Assembly (NCBI GenBank): GCA_900549915.1
Contig: URQF01000009.1
Location: forward strand, 1-25,302
Reading direction: 5' to 3'
DNA: 25,302 nucleotides
Origin: an uncultured Mollicutes bacterium
GTDB taxonomy: Bacteria > Bacillota_I > Bacilli_A > RFN20 > CAG-288
In this document: positions 16,922-25,215 of the stretch, piece after piece
How the letters are laid out: each line of letters begins with the position of its first letter
Position numbering within the stretch: the stretch's first letter is position 1
Notes under the pieces: generated by a model
Database searches by the model: none
What the model was told of the DNA's origin: nothing
The model's input: the letters and a program-made list of their open reading frames with translations, nothing else
Program-made: the position numbers and the translations under genes

Positions 16922-18115
16922 TTAAGCTTTCCTGAGTTCTTTCACAACCAAAGACCTCTGCTTCCTCTGGTCGATGTCGACATACTCATAAGGTCCATGC
17001 CTGTTATAGTCGCCAGTGCCTAGATTCGGACACGGCAGACCCTTGAAGGAAAGCTGGCTTCCCGTTGTTCCGCCACGGACAGCAACTTCAATGGCGGGCC
17101 TATTCAGTTTCTGATAGGCGTCCTTCCTCTCCTTCACGATTTCCGGATACTGATCTAAAATTGTCTTCCTATTGTGATATTGATCTGCAATCTCAACCTG
17201 GATGACGTCATCTTTGAAAAGCTCATTCCTTCTTCTCGCAGTGAAGAGAGCTAAAGAGGCAAGCCTTTGGATTTCCTGTTCATCGAAGGAACGGATAATG
17301 TAGTCCATCTCAGCATGTTCCTCGTTTCCAGTCAGAGAGCAGAGATGATAGAAAGGCTCTTTGTTGTCGGTATGCTCCGGACGAAGATACTTCGGGAGAG
17401 CGTTCTGGAAGTCAATGGCAACATTGACAGCCGAGACAAGTTTGTCTTTTGCTTCGCCAGGATGAATCGACTTTCCCTTGATATGGACTTTCCTGCTCTT
17501 TGCAGTGAAGGTCTCGATATTGACAGCCTCATTGTCCCCGCCATCGATGGTATAGCCATACTTGGCTTTGACGATTTCCATAGAGACATGCTCGGCATCA
17601 ACACCGATTTCCTCATCGGTCGTAAAGATGATTTCAAGCGGACGATGCGGAATCTTATTCTGAAGAATGTCTGTCAGGCTGTCCCTGATAATAGCAATAC
17701 CGGCTTTATCATCTCCTCCTAATAAGGTCGTTCCATCGCTATGAATGATGGAATGATGAAGGGAATGAGCTAAAAGCGGAAATTCTTTTTCGGATAAGAC
17801 TTTGCCATCTCCTAGGACAATATCCTTACCTTCATAGACATCAATCTTGGTCTTCACATTGGTGTCGCTTGCCTGGGGAGAGGTATCCCTGTGGGCAAGA
17901 AGGGCAATCCTTGGCTTATCTCCGGTTCCCTTGAACTTCGCATCGACAATGCCATAGCGGTTGACCGAGATTTCATCTGGATTCAGTTTCTGAAGTTCTT
18001 CTAAGAGCTTTTCCGATAGATTCAGAATCTTAGGATCCGATGCACTATCTTCTTTTGGCTCTCCGGCCTTGGTATCGACTTCGACGTAGGATTTAAAGCG
18101 TTCGACAATATCCAT
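16922..18115 (-). CDS. pepT: Peptidase T (tripeptide aminopeptidase)
   Basis: A cytoplasmic M20-family zinc tripeptidase that removes the N-terminal residue of tripeptides, 397 residues against about 405-410 usual. Metal and catalytic motifs are present in order: AHMDTSP (His74, Asp76), TTLLGGDDKAGIA (metal-bridging Asp), TTDEEIGVDA (catalytic Glu and metal Glu), TIDGGD, and the late metal His in NMHGPYEY. VRGGTTGSQLSFKGLPCPN is the usual C-terminal signature. AGG encodes the Met of AHMDTSP, AIIMDSL, DQYHNM and NMHGPYE. By hand I count about a dozen AGG against three ATG in the gene. It is the last gene of a run with the MFS, GH2 and coiled-coil genes; a parS-like palindrome lies in its leader and GAGAGA precedes the start. 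I see no clear terminator after it. Confidence 0.93.
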   Translation of the reverse strand: MDIVERFKSYVEVDTKAGEPKEDSASDPKILNLSEKLLEELQKLNPDEISVNRYGIVDAKFKGTGDKPRIALLAHRDTSPQASDTNVKTKIDVYEGKDIVLGDGKVLSEKEFPLLAHSLHHSIIHSDGTTLLGGDDKAGIAIIRDSLTDILQNKIPHRPLEIIFTTDEEIGVDAEHVSMEIVKAKYGYTIDGGDNEAVNIETFTAKSRKVHIKGKSIHPGEAKDKLVSAVNVAIDFQNALPKYLRPEHTDNKEPFYHLCSLTGNEEHAEMDYIIRSFDEQEIQRLASLALFTARRRNELFKDDVIQVEIADQYHNRKTILDQYPEIVKERKDAYQKLNRPAIEVAVRGGTTGSQLSFKGLPCPNLGTGDYNRHGPYEYVDIDQRKQRSLVVKELRKA

Positions 18116-18134
18116 ACTATTAATCTCTCTTTCT

Positions 18135-18148
18135 ATTTCACGTGAAAT
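18135..18148. promoter_or_regulatory. parS/Noc-site-like palindrome
   Basis: ATTTCACGTGAAAT is a perfect 14-bp palindrome in the 36-base gap before pepT. Its core TTTCACGTGAAA is that of ParB's parS site (TGTTTCACGTGAAACA), while the outer A/T bases resemble the Noc site (ATTTCCCGGGAAAT). It is intermediate between the two, and could recruit a chromosome-segregation or nucleoid-occlusion protein. Confidence 0.5.
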
Positions 18149-18151
18149 TAT

Positions 18152-21100
18152 TTATTGTTTCTTGATTTCGTATCCGTAGTTGTAAAGGACATAGTTCTCT
18201 TTGAAATTGTAGATGAGGGCAAAGTTTGCATTGATAAACTTGGATTCCCCAAGCCTTTCCTTTGGAATGTTGAGCCTAGGCAGGATCTCCGGTCCAATAT
18301 GAATGGTCCGTTTGATGGTAGAGTCAATCCTAGAGACCTGAAGCAGATGATAGTAGACAGCTCTCCTGTCGCTGTCATTTGTCTCGGTAAGCCTGTTTTC
18401 GAACGTCAGATGGCGATAGGAGAAGGGAAGCATGACTTGGTCTAAGACAAGGATAGCATTGAGTTTTCCTTCCTTCTTGAAGGCATTTCGGTAAGAGTTA
18501 ATTAAAGTAGCAAAACTCAGTACTTCCTGATAAGCACCCTCTTTCCTGCCATCGAAAATCAAAAAGGCATAGCTGTCCTTAGGAGAACGCATCGAGCTCT
18601 TCCTTTCCCTGAAGGAAAGCGGGCAGGCACGATGGACCGTCTTATCGAGAAGATCGAAGAAGTCAGAAAGGTCTTCCTTCTTGATTTCGTCTCCGCTGTT
18701 TGGTACGACACGGACAAAGAGATAAAGGACAGGTGTTGTCTTTTTCTGATTGAACCGGGTAATCTCCCTTGCCTTAGGAAGATCGTAGATATCGTAGACA
18801 TCATCCAGAGAAGAAAAACGATATCCTTGGTCTGTCTTCTCAAGTTGATACGTGAATCCGTTTGTCTTGAAGGATTCCTTTAAGGAAATATCCTTCCTGG
18901 TCTGAAGATTGGCAATAAAGTAGCTGGATTTCTTGTCTTCGTCCAGAAGCGGATCATACCTCTTATAATCCCATCCATAAGGACTTTCTTCCCGCCGGAA
19001 GTCATCTTTCTTGATAATGCGTCCTGCAAAATCACAGGCTTCCTTTTTTTCTTTTCCGTAGAGATATTCAAAGACCGGAATACTAAGTATCGCGGCTTTC
19101 CGTTTTGTTTCAACGAAAGAGACATCTTCCTCCATGACTTCTTTCCTCTTACCACGGAGAGGATAGACGTTCGTGTCTTCTTTTCGCTTCCAGAACGGAT
19201 TCTCGTTGATTGCCTTTCGGACATGTTCTTCATCGAAAGGATAAGAATGATCACCCCTATAGAAAAGGAAGGAATCATAATACTCTTCATCTCCGCCAGA
19301 GAAATAGAAGAGATACTTTTTCTTCTTATCATCGAGCTGACTGCTGAGACTGTCTTTGGCCTCGGTCAGAGTCGAGATTTCCTGGATATAGTCCTTCTTC
19401 TCCTTTTCCCATTGTTCCTTTTCTTTTGCGTTATCGGAAAGAAGGTTCGTGTACTTGGTATTGTACTCCCTAGACGTCTTCCTCCTATGATCCCGTTCCT
19501 CTTTCCTGGCAGTCAAGGAAGAAGCAACCTGCTTATTTTCCTCTGTCCTATCTTTGATCTGGCTCTGATAATCTAAGATAACCTGTTTGTTATTTTCATT
19601 CTCGTTCTTAATGTCAGAGAGCTCATTATTCGTATCACGAAGGGAATCATTGAGGTTTTTGATTTCCTCTTCCAGCTGGGCTTTCTGATCATCCACAAGG
19701 ACAGACTGAGCATCCAACTGAGAGTAGTTCTTCTCCAAATCGTCATAGCTCTGTGCTTTTGCGTCCCTTTCCTTTTTCCTTGCGGTAAGACTATCGTTGA
19801 GAAGAAGAACTTCCTGTTTGAGCTTTTCGTTCTCAGACTGTAAAGAAGAATAGGCAGCATCCAATTTTGCTTCGTTATCGTTCGCTTCTTTCTCTTTCTG
19901 GTTCAAAGCAGATTCCAAGGAAGAAATCCGGGCTTCTCTTTCCTGAATCTGGTTCTTCAGTTCCTCGTTTTCATTCTTCAAGGAAGAAGACTGTTCCTGA
20001 TAGGAAGCAGAAGCCTTATTCTTGTCTTTCTCGCTTTCTTCCTTATAGGTAGCAAAAGAGGAAGAGAGAGATTCTTTCTCCTCTTTCAGCTGATTCAGTT
20101 CCCTATTCAGCTGATCTTTTTCTTCCTGGTAAGAAGAGAGCTTATTCTGCCTATCTTCCTTCTCCTTGAGAAGAGTATTCTTCTCTTCTTGAGAAGATAC
20201 TTTCTGCTTCTCAAGCTCTTCTTTTTCTCTCTTTATCGCTTCCAGCTGAAGAAGAATCTCTTCTTTTTCTTTGTCTTTCGATAAAGCTTCTTCACTTAAA
20301 GAAGAAACCTTGGCAGACAGAGCATCATTCTTCTCTTTGTAAGAAGCCGTCAGTTCCTCATTCTTGCTGCTAAGCTCATTGTTTTCGTTCTCAAGATGAA
20401 TGATCTTGTCTTGTAGAGCATCCAGCTCATTCTGAAGAGAAAGAATCTCCTCATTCAGTTCATCCCTCTTATCTTCTTCCGCAAAGGAGATTGGTTGTTT
20501 CACACTAGAAGGAGCTTCCATAGGAGAGGGCTTTTCATCCTCTAAGACAAGCTCTTTTTCCTCCATGGAAGAAGCTTCCTGTGCTTCTTCTGGCAGTTGC
20601 TCCTTGACCTTTTCCATGCTAGGAGCTTCTTCTTCAGGAACCTTTTCTTCTTCCCTGACCGGCTGATTCTCCAAAACAGTCTCCGGAGCAGTCTCCCTCT
20701 TCTGCTGAGCTTGTTCCTCAATCGGAGATTCTTCCTTGACTTCACTAAGAATAGAAGGACTATCTTCTTCCTCATCATCCAAAGGCATCTCAATAATAGG
20801 CTGAGAGGAAACAAGACCCTTCGTATTCTCCTTGAAATAAGCCTGTCCAATCGCAGAAGGATTCTTCAGATTGAATTTTTCCTGCTTCTTTCCGTAAATC
20901 AGATTAAAACGATTCCGGTTATAGAACTCATTCTGATTATCCAAGTCCGGTTCCCTGTTGAATGGATGATTCCGGTCCGTGACATCAAAAAGAGCATAGG
21001 TTCCGTATTTTCTGCCTTTCCGGACTTCGAAAATCGCATTTCCGATACGGAAATTTGATTTTCCGTCACGCCTATCATAGCTTGACTGGCTTTCAATCCT

Positions 21101-21283
21101 GAGATTCGAAGGAACATTCCTGCCTCCGCTTGTCAGAGGACGGATATAGTCCTCTCTCCAGCAATAGAAGGAGTCTGGATTCCTATAGTCTTCCTTATGG
21201 ATTTCCTGTGCTGCGAAATCATAAGCGACCGTCTTCTCTCCGTATAGGCTCTCCCAGAGCCGTTGTGCTTGAATTTTATCCAT
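18152..21283 (-). CDS. Coiled-coil protein with two degenerate HNH-like domains
   Basis: A 1043-residue protein of unknown function, without signal peptide or membrane helix. Residues 1-95 resemble a phage/Bacilli HNH-type domain: WESLYG, DFA, IHKEDY, then CWREDYIRPLTSGG and NLMIESQSSYDRRDGK. The central Asp-His of HNH enzymes is Asp-Tyr here, so it is probably inactive. An acidic Glu/Pro-rich linker (about 165-270) leads to a coiled coil of nearly 390 residues (about 272-657), holding a repeated SLTAMKKERD / SLTAMKEERD segment (Met from AGG). A second, more worn copy of the same domain follows (about 735-830: FEYLYG, DFAGRIIKKDDF, SPYGWDYKMYDPLL). The C-terminal 200 residues were not recognised. 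It starts 3 bases after the GH2 stop, with AAGGGAG about 7 bases upstream. It could be structural, DNA-associated or defence-related; the sequence does not decide. Confidence 0.85.
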   Translation of the reverse strand: MDKIQAQRLWESLYGEKTVAYDFAAQEIHKEDYRNPDSFYCWREDYIRPLTSGGRNVPSNLRIESQSSYDRRDGKSNFRIGNAIFEVRKGRKYGTYALFDVTDRNHPFNREPDLDNQNEFYNRNRFNLIYGKKQEKFNLKNPSAIGQAYFKENTKGLVSSQPIIEMPLDDEEEDSPSILSEVKEESPIEEQAQQKRETAPETVLENQPVREEEKVPEEEAPSMEKVKEQLPEEAQEASSMEEKELVLEDEKPSPMEAPSSVKQPISFAEEDKRDELNEEILSLQNELDALQDKIIHLENENNELSSKNEELTASYKEKNDALSAKVSSLSEEALSKDKEKEEILLQLEAIKREKEELEKQKVSSQEEKNTLLKEKEDRQNKLSSYQEEKDQLNRELNQLKEEKESLSSSFATYKEESEKDKNKASASYQEQSSSLKNENEELKNQIQEREARISSLESALNQKEKEANDNEAKLDAAYSSLQSENEKLKQEVLLLNDSLTARKKERDAKAQSYDDLEKNYSQLDAQSVLVDDQKAQLEEEIKNLNDSLRDTNNELSDIKNENENNKQVILDYQSQIKDRTEENKQVASSLTARKEERDHRRKTSREYNTKYTNLLSDNAKEKEQWEKEKKDYIQEISTLTEAKDSLSSQLDDKKKKYLFYFSGGDEEYYDSFLFYRGDHSYPFDEEHVRKAINENPFWKRKEDTNVYPLRGKRKEVMEEDVSFVETKRKAAILSIPVFEYLYGKEKKEACDFAGRIIKKDDFRREESPYGWDYKRYDPLLDEDKKSSYFIANLQTRKDISLKESFKTNGFTYQLEKTDQGYRFSSLDDVYDIYDLPKAREITRFNQKKTTPVLYLFVRVVPNSGDEIKKEDLSDFFDLLDKTVHRACPLSFRERKSSMRSPKDSYAFLIFDGRKEGAYQEVLSFATLINSYRNAFKKEGKLNAILVLDQVMLPFSYRHLTFENRLTETNDSDRRAVYYHLLQVSRIDSTIKRTIHIGPEILPRLNIPKERLGESKFINANFALIYNFKENYVLYNYGYEIKKQ

Positions 21284-21286
21284 ATT

Positions 21287-23053
21287 CTACTCCCTTGAAG
21301 CGAACTCATCATAGAGTTCCTGATTTAGTTTCTTCCTTGTCTCACTATCGATTTTCTGATGTTTCCGGTTATAGTCCAATAATCCGTTGGCTTCTGTCTC
21401 GCAATCGCCAAGTTCGGTATAGATAACACCGTTTAACCCTTGCTCTTTGATCTGCGGAAGGACGTCCTTAAGATAGAGCTTCGTCCTCTTTTTCTTCAGG
21501 TCTTCCCGATTCTTTGCATTGGAATGACCAAACCTCTTTGGATAGGGGAAGCCTTCTTCTTTTAGTCCGATTCCCCCGATTTCACTTAGGATGAAGAGAC
21601 GATGGAACGTATTCTTCCGTTTCCTATTGGGAATGGTGTAGGTATGAATTGAAAAGACATCGGAACGATTTGCTTCATACCATCCAGATGCCGTATCTAA
21701 AATCCTCTTAGAATCCAGTTTCTTCGCTAAGTCGTAATAATAAGAAGGATTTGCTTCACCCCAGCCTTCATTGAAGATTGTTTCCCTGATAATAGAAGGA
21801 TGATTATGGAAGAAAGGAATCCATTCCTTCCTTTCTTTTTCAAATACAGTTAAGGAAGCATCATCTTTTCGTCCTAGTTTTTCCCGATGGATGTGTTTTT
21901 CCTTCGAATAGGAAGGGAAAAGACGCGGAAGAACGGTCGGAAGAAACTTCGGACGATAACCTCCGCAAGGAAAATCCTGAATCAAAAGGATGCCGTACCG
22001 ATCTGCAAGATAATAGAAATAAGGAATCTCTGTTTTCCTATGGACTCTTAGACAGTTGAATCCCATCTCTTTTGTTTTCAGGATATCATCCAGATAGTCC
22101 TGATAAGAGGAAGGAGTCAACCTAGAAGTACCGTAGTATCCTTGATCAAGAAGACCAGAGAGGAAGACAGGGTGTCCGTTCAGATACAGACGCTTGTACC
22201 CGTTTTTTTCCTTGATTTCCCTCTTTCTTAGTCCGAAATAGGAGTAGACAATGTCATCTCGATAGGTGAGCTTCACACTATAGAGATAAGGATCCTTATC
22301 ACTCCAAAGATGGAGGTCTTCCTTTAGATAAAGAAAGGTTTCCTTACCGATTTCGACTTCGTATTCTTTGTTCAGGATCAAGACTTTTGCGGTTCCTTTG
22401 TCATTCGCCTTGACTAAGACTTTGACACCGTGATGCTCGATATCTTCCGTAAAGGAAAAGTCCGTCAGATGGAAAGAAGAAACATTTTCCATCCAGATTG
22501 GCTTGTAAACACCAGAAGAAGAGGAATATCTCCATCCCGATGGCTTTAAGGTCTGCTTTCCGTTGGTATAGTAGAGAGCGTCCGTCCTGTCCTTGACCCG
22601 TAAGACAAGATCAAGCGGGAAAGAAGAAGGAGAGACTTCAACCTGGAAAGGAGTCCTTCCGCCTTCGTGTGTCCAAACAAGCTGATGATTCAAGAACACA
22701 GAGCAGATCTGATCCACTCCTTCGAAGTGAAGAATGATTTTGTCTTTGGTGAAGTTCTCAGGAAGATCAATGACTTTGTGATAATACCTATAGTCATCTG
22801 GATTCACTAAGCGGTTTATCAGGGAATCCATCGTCTCAACCGCAAAAGGAACCCTGATTTTCTGACGATAAGAAAGAGGAAGATAGTCTTCCTTTGTTCT
22901 TGCAAAATCCCATTGTCCGTTCAAACTAACATAGGATTCCCGCTGGAAGGAGGGATTGGGATGCTCCTTAAGCGGAAGATTCGTCTGTGGTCTGTAGTTT
23001 TCGTCTTTCAGAAGATATCCGTTATTGACGCCTTTGTTCTTCACGCATTGCAT
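21287..23053 (-). CDS. Glycoside hydrolase family 2 enzyme (beta-galactosidase/glucuronidase-like)
   Basis: A 588-residue cytoplasmic glycosidase, with no signal peptide. It has a GH2 N-terminal sugar-binding domain (about 35-180, SLNGQWDFA and YYHKVIDLPENF), an immunoglobulin-like middle domain (about 185-280) and a TIM barrel (about 285-570). Barrel motifs are LNGHPVFLSGLLDQGYY, GFNCLRVHMKTEIPYFYYLAD, the acid/base Glu429 in FNEGWGE, and the likely nucleophile Glu491 in LSEIGGIG, then TELGDCETEANGLL. AGG gives Met at HMK and at HPSIIM, both family-like. Substrate specificity (galactoside, glucuronide or other) cannot be read from the sequence. Its ATG overlaps the MFS stop by 13 bases, with GGGAGG about 10 bases upstream, so the two are coupled: the MFS protein probably imports the glycoside this enzyme cuts. 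Confidence 0.9.
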   Translation of the reverse strand: MQCVKNKGVNNGYLLKDENYRPQTNLPLKEHPNPSFQRESYVSLNGQWDFARTKEDYLPLSYRQKIRVPFAVETMDSLINRLVNPDDYRYYHKVIDLPENFTKDKIILHFEGVDQICSVFLNHQLVWTHEGGRTPFQVEVSPSSFPLDLVLRVKDRTDALYYTNGKQTLKPSGWRYSSSSGVYKPIWMENVSSFHLTDFSFTEDIEHHGVKVLVKANDKGTAKVLILNKEYEVEIGKETFLYLKEDLHLWSDKDPYLYSVKLTYRDDIVYSYFGLRKREIKEKNGYKRLYLNGHPVFLSGLLDQGYYGTSRLTPSSYQDYLDDILKTKEMGFNCLRVHRKTEIPYFYYLADRYGILLIQDFPCGGYRPKFLPTVLPRLFPSYSKEKHIHREKLGRKDDASLTVFEKERKEWIPFFHNHPSIIRETIFNEGWGEANPSYYYDLAKKLDSKRILDTASGWYEANRSDVFSIHTYTIPNRKRKNTFHRLFILSEIGGIGLKEEGFPYPKRFGHSNAKNREDLKKKRTKLYLKDVLPQIKEQGLNGVIYTELGDCETEANGLLDYNRKHQKIDSETRKKLNQELYDEFASRE

Positions 23054-24447
23054 GATTTCTTTTCCTCCCGGAAATAGAAGTAAATCGGAATAAGGCTCAA
23101 CGCTAAGATGCCAAGTCCCCTATAGTACCCATAGCTCGATGGTGTCTGATTCCTGACTTCCGGAAACACCGGGTCAACGAAGCTTCCACCATAACGGGAA
23201 TTAAAGGCATCGCCGATAAAAGGACCGATGCACCTAGGCAAAGCAACCACAAAGAGCCTTCTGACGCCCCTGAAGACTCCTTCCTTTCCTTCTGGAATCT
23301 TTTCACGGACTAAGGCATTGATAATGGTCGGAATGCCGACAAATCCGAATATCATCAAAAGACCTGAAATGGTTGCGTAGACCGTACGGATACTGCTTCC
23401 GTCTTTTCCAATTTCCGGAATCAAGGCCATCCTGACAAGTGAGATTCCATAAAGCGCGAAAACAGGAAGAATCCTCTTTTTCTTTCCAACCTTATCCGAA
23501 ACAAATCCGAGAAGGATAGTCAGAAGAGAACCGACTAGGAGTGCAATTGCCATAACAATTGCAAAAGGAGTCAGGATTCCGCTTTCCGCAGTATTGGCAA
23601 TCTTACAGGTATGTTCCAGATAAACCATCAAGTAGGGGAAGAAAACGTTGTTTGCAGTACCAAAGACAAAATAGATGAGAAGAACGAGATAAAGAGATTT
23701 GTTTTCTTGGATCGTCTTAAGCTTAAAGCCTTCGATAAGAAGAGAAAGATAATTCTCGTTCCGATGCCTCTTCTCATCTTCTTTTTCTTTTGGAATCAGG
23801 AAGAAGGAAACAATGCCAGCGAGAATGACAACACCGCCAATCAAATAGAAGAAGAGATCCCATCTTGCATCATGGACACCGGTCTTAGAGTCTGTTGTCA
23901 GTCCGTTGAATCCGACAAAGAGAATCAGCCTGGAAATCAAAGGAAGAACGGAAAGAACGCCTTCTGCCTTTCCTTTGTCCTTCTGTCCGATGTTCTTTGT
24001 GACATACGAGTTAAAGGAAGCATCATTGGCCGTTGAGCCAAAGAACGTCCTTGTACAGTCAAGAATAATGACCCAGACCGCGGCTAATGAAGAGCTCCTT
24101 GCCAAAGGAATCAGTTTATTGACGGAATTGACGTTCAATAAGCCAAAGCAGGCGGTTGCAATACCCCAAAGAAGATAGCCGCCGGAGATAAATTCTCTCC
24201 GGTGTCCGACTTTGTCAGTCAGGGTTCCCCTGAAAATGGTCGTCAGTGTGGCAACGATGGCAGAAAACGCAGTCGTTAGCGCAATATACCTCGAATAGTC
24301 AAATCGTTCTCCGATAGGAGAAGAGAAGTTGATATAGGTGATAAAGGTATTGAGATACCTGTTTTCTAATGACCAAGCAAGTTGTCCAACCAGTCCAATA
24401 AGGATGAGGAAGAACCACCTGCGGAGGGAAATCCCTTTCTGCTTCAT
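23041..24447 (-). CDS. MFS transporter, probably for a sugar or glycoside
   Basis: A 468-residue inner-membrane transporter with about twelve hydrophobic segments in two halves. The start MWFFLILIGLVGQLAWSLENMYLNTF is typical of a Bacilli MFS group annotated as sugar or GPH-like carriers. The conserved loop after helix 2 is GTLTDKVGHRREF; the matching loop of the second half is GFVSDKVGKKKR. AGG supplies Met in ENMYLN and LPMCIGPFIG, as in relatives. A charged central loop (about 215-240) separates the halves. No good ribosome binding site precedes the ATG at 24447; the gene begins 12 bases after the dnaN stop and may rely on coupling. Its coding overlap with the GH2 gene suggests that it imports that enzyme's substrate, but the substrate is unknown. 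Confidence 0.88.
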   Translation of the reverse strand: MKQKGISLRRWFFLILIGLVGQLAWSLENRYLNTFITYINFSSPIGERFDYSRYIALTTAFSAIVATLTTIFRGTLTDKVGHRREFISGGYLLWGIATACFGLLNVNSVNKLIPLARSSSLAAVWVIILDCTRTFFGSTANDASFNSYVTKNIGQKDKGKAEGVLSVLPLISRLILFVGFNGLTTDSKTGVHDARWDLFFYLIGGVVILAGIVSFFLIPKEKEDEKRHRNENYLSLLIEGFKLKTIQENKSLYLVLLIYFVFGTANNVFFPYLMVYLEHTCKIANTAESGILTPFAIVMAIALLVGSLLTILLGFVSDKVGKKKRILPVFALYGISLVRMALIPEIGKDGSSIRTVYATISGLLMIFGFVGIPTIINALVREKIPEGKEGVFRGVRRLFVVALPRCIGPFIGDAFNSRYGGSFVDPVFPEVRNQTPSSYGYYRGLGILALSLIPIYFYFREEKKSCNA

Positions 24448-24459
24448 AATCGTGATTCG

Positions 24460-25215
24460 TTAATTGTAGGAAGAGAGACGGATTGGAGTGATGATCTGGA
24501 TATTCTCCGGATCTTTGTTCTTCGCCATGAACCTGCGGTTTGGAGAAGAGAAGGTAAGCGTGATTTCATCGCTCTGAAGTGCTTTGACAGCGGCTGTCAC
24601 ATAATCGACATTGAAGCCGACTTCAAAGACATTCTCATTTTCCGGCCTGACTAAAGAGAGAGGCTTAAGGGTTTCGGAAGCATTTCCCATAGAAGTGGAA
24701 TTAGCACTGATTGTCACACCGGAGTCCTTGCTTAAGGTCAAGCGGACACGATTGTTTCGATCATCTGCATTCAGGATGATGATCTTGACACGGTCTGCAG
24801 CAACAAGGAATTCCTGTGCTTTCAGAGTGACCTGATAAGGGAAGGACGGAGGAATGATGCGGTCTGGAGTCGGGAAGTCACCTTGAATCAAACGAGTAGA
24901 GACCCTGCAGTTCTTTCCGACAAAGAGAGCACGCTGATCATCAAGATAAATCGTGACCATGTCTTCCGGATTGAGTCCGGTCACCCTGTTGAGAGTCTTA
25001 ACGGAGCAGGTGAAGTTGAATTCAGCAGCCTGGTCTTCGACAGAGACAGCATTTCTTGCCCTGCGATAGGAATCCGTTGCCAAGAAGTAGAGCTTTCCGC
25101 CCTGAGCGCGGACATTGACACCGAAGAAGAGCGGCTTTGGTCCTCTTGAGGCAGCAGCATAAGCAGTCGTATCAAACAATTTCTTCCTGTCCTTGACCTG
25201 GACCTTGAAGCCCAT
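24460..25215 (-). pseudogene. dnaN: N-terminally truncated DNA polymerase III beta clamp
   Basis: 251 residues matching domains II and III of the sliding clamp that tethers the replicative polymerase to DNA. Visible motifs are AYAAASRGPKPLFFGVNV, LATDSYRMARNAV (Met from AGG), STRLIQGDFPTPDRIIP with conserved Arg as CGT, and the C-terminal QIITPIRL. A full clamp has about 370 residues; domain I, about 120 residues, is absent. The ATG at 25215 has no ribosome binding site, and the frame meets a stop seven codons further upstream. So this is a broken or artificially joined gene rather than a short true one. It is also out of its usual dnaA-dnaN-recF setting, although only the downstream side is visible. 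The end could come from a contig chimera, a rearrangement, or a second clamp gene that has decayed. Confidence 0.75.

Larger units (their letters stand above)
546..25215 (-). other. Coding sequence using AGG as a methionine codon
   Basis: Across the minus-strand genes, AGG falls at family-conserved Met positions, while conserved Arg positions use CGT, CGC, CGA or AGA. Placed examples (plus-strand cct): 4716-4718 in OppD SGGMRQR; 3551-3553 and 3557-3559 in OppF KMQMIFQDP; 7937-7939 in OppB DPRIRMG; 17888-17890 in peptidase T AHMDTSP; 24358-24360 in MFS ENMYLN; 22037-22039 in GH2 LRVHMK; 11941-11943 and 11950-11952 inside the OppA signal peptide. ATG is still used internally (GTSMATP of the S8 protease) and for starts. 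A matching tRNA with anticodon CCU charged by methionyl-tRNA synthetase is expected but is not in this window. Confidence 0.93.

Noticed and set aside
2837..25215. Frequent odd Arg residues explained as sequencing errors or relaxed selection
   Set aside because: They are always the same codon, AGG, always at Met-like columns, across many intact genes, while the other Arg codons behave normally.
2837..25215. AGG reassigned to Ser, Gly, Lys or Ala, as in some mitochondrial and other codes
   Set aside because: The affected columns (AHMDT, SGGMRQR, DPRIRMG, VMYAGKIVE) are Met in relatives, and AGG occurs inside hydrophobic segments where Lys would not fit.
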